This document shows positions 63,901 through 64,000 of a stretch of DNA of 64,000 nt, one piece after another. This DNA is from Campylorhamphus procurvoides (taxonomy: Eukaryota > Chordata > Aves > Passeriformes > Dendrocolaptidae), in NCBI GenBank assembly GCA_013396655.1, contig WBMV01003156.1:2313361-2377360 (forward strand), given 5' to 3'. Both the position numbers and the translations under genes were made by a program. Every line of letters begins with the position of its first letter. Position 1 is the first letter of the stretch. Below the pieces are notes generated by a model, which worked only from the letters and a program-made list of their open reading frames with translations, searched no databases and had not been told where the DNA came from.

Positions 63901-64000
63901 TGCTCATTGAGTTGTTGAAATTCAAGAATTTTACAGAATCACAGAATCTTTAGGGTTGGAAGAGACCTCTGGAGATAATCCAGTCCAGCATCCAAGCCAA
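60981..64000 (-). other. DMD: DMD intron 19 (3' part)
   Basis: Upstream of exon 20; exon 19 was looked for and not found, so it lies beyond coordinate 64000. AT-rich sequence with a GC-richer patch at about 62440-62740 and a CR1 end entering at 63933. Confidence 0.85.
63933..64000 (-). mobile_element. CR1 LINE 3' end, cut by the window edge
   Basis: Begins TACAGAATCACAGAATCTTT, AGGGTTGGAAGAGACCTCTG, GAGATAATCCAGTCCAGCAT, the reverse complement of a typical CR1 3' terminus with its octamer repeats. The element sits on the minus strand and continues past 64000. It is closer to the family than the other copies here, so probably younger. Confidence 0.92.

Noticed and set aside
1..64000. CRISPR array, operons, tRNA or rRNA genes
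   Set aside because: The window is vertebrate intronic and exonic DNA. No regularly spaced repeats, cloverleaf with A and B boxes, or rRNA motifs were seen.
1..64000. Utrophin (UTRN) instead of dystrophin
   Set aside because: Exon lengths match DMD exons 20-38 one by one and long peptide blocks are identical to dystrophin. Utrophin differs in these rod segments.

Overview
The window is vertebrate nuclear DNA, most likely from a bird. It holds the middle of one gene, dystrophin (DMD), read on the minus strand. Nineteen exons are present, homologous to human exons 20 to 38. They run from exon 20 at the high-coordinate end (60739..60980) down to exon 38 at the low-coordinate end (1014..1136). 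Each has the same length as its human counterpart (242, 181, 146, 213, 114, 156, 171, 183, 135, 150, 162, 111, 174, 156, 171, 180, 129, 171 and 123 nt). All keep the human reading phase and all sit between AG acceptors and GT donors. Together they give 3068 nt of open coding sequence, about residues 794-1816 in human numbering. This is the part of the rod domain from the end of spectrin-like repeat 4 to the start of repeat 14. I see no frameshift or stop, so the gene looks intact here. It continues beyond both window ends.

The bird assignment rests on the interspersed repeats and on compactness. Several fragments look like 3' ends of CR1 LINEs (about 15765-16445, 27292-27425 and 43535-43592 on +; 54828-54982, 59796-60122 and 63933-64000 on -). 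There is one solo endogenous-retroviral LTR (11222-11786) and one long avian-type LTR/ERV-like repeat (about 48330-49180). Introns are 0.6 to 9.5 kb, short for this locus compared with mammals. No Alu, L1 or other mammalian repeats are seen. Other CR1-rich sauropsids cannot be excluded.

Layout by coordinate: intron 38 (1-1013), exon 38, intron 37, exon 37 (4392-4562), exon 36 (6154-6282), exon 35 (8227-8406), the large intron 34 with the solo LTR, a CR1 copy and a perfect hairpin, exon 34 (17875-18045), exon 33 (21692-21847), exon 32 (24272-24445), exon 31 (27061-27171), intron 30, exon 30 (33124-33285), intron 29 (site of the retinal Dp260 promoter in mammals; none recognised here), a cluster of exons 29 to 24 between 38988 and 46636, intron 23 with the ERV-like repeat, exon 23 (50372-50584), exon 22 (51523-51668), the 7.5-kb intron 21, exon 21 (59126-59306), exon 20, and intron 19 to the window end.

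No other protein-coding gene, RNA gene or CRISPR array is supported. I found no previously undescribed system. The observations most worth a second look are the solo LTR with a 6-bp target-site duplication, a 19-bp-arm hairpin in intron 34, two short tandem duplications, and a few unexplained GC-richer blocks in introns.
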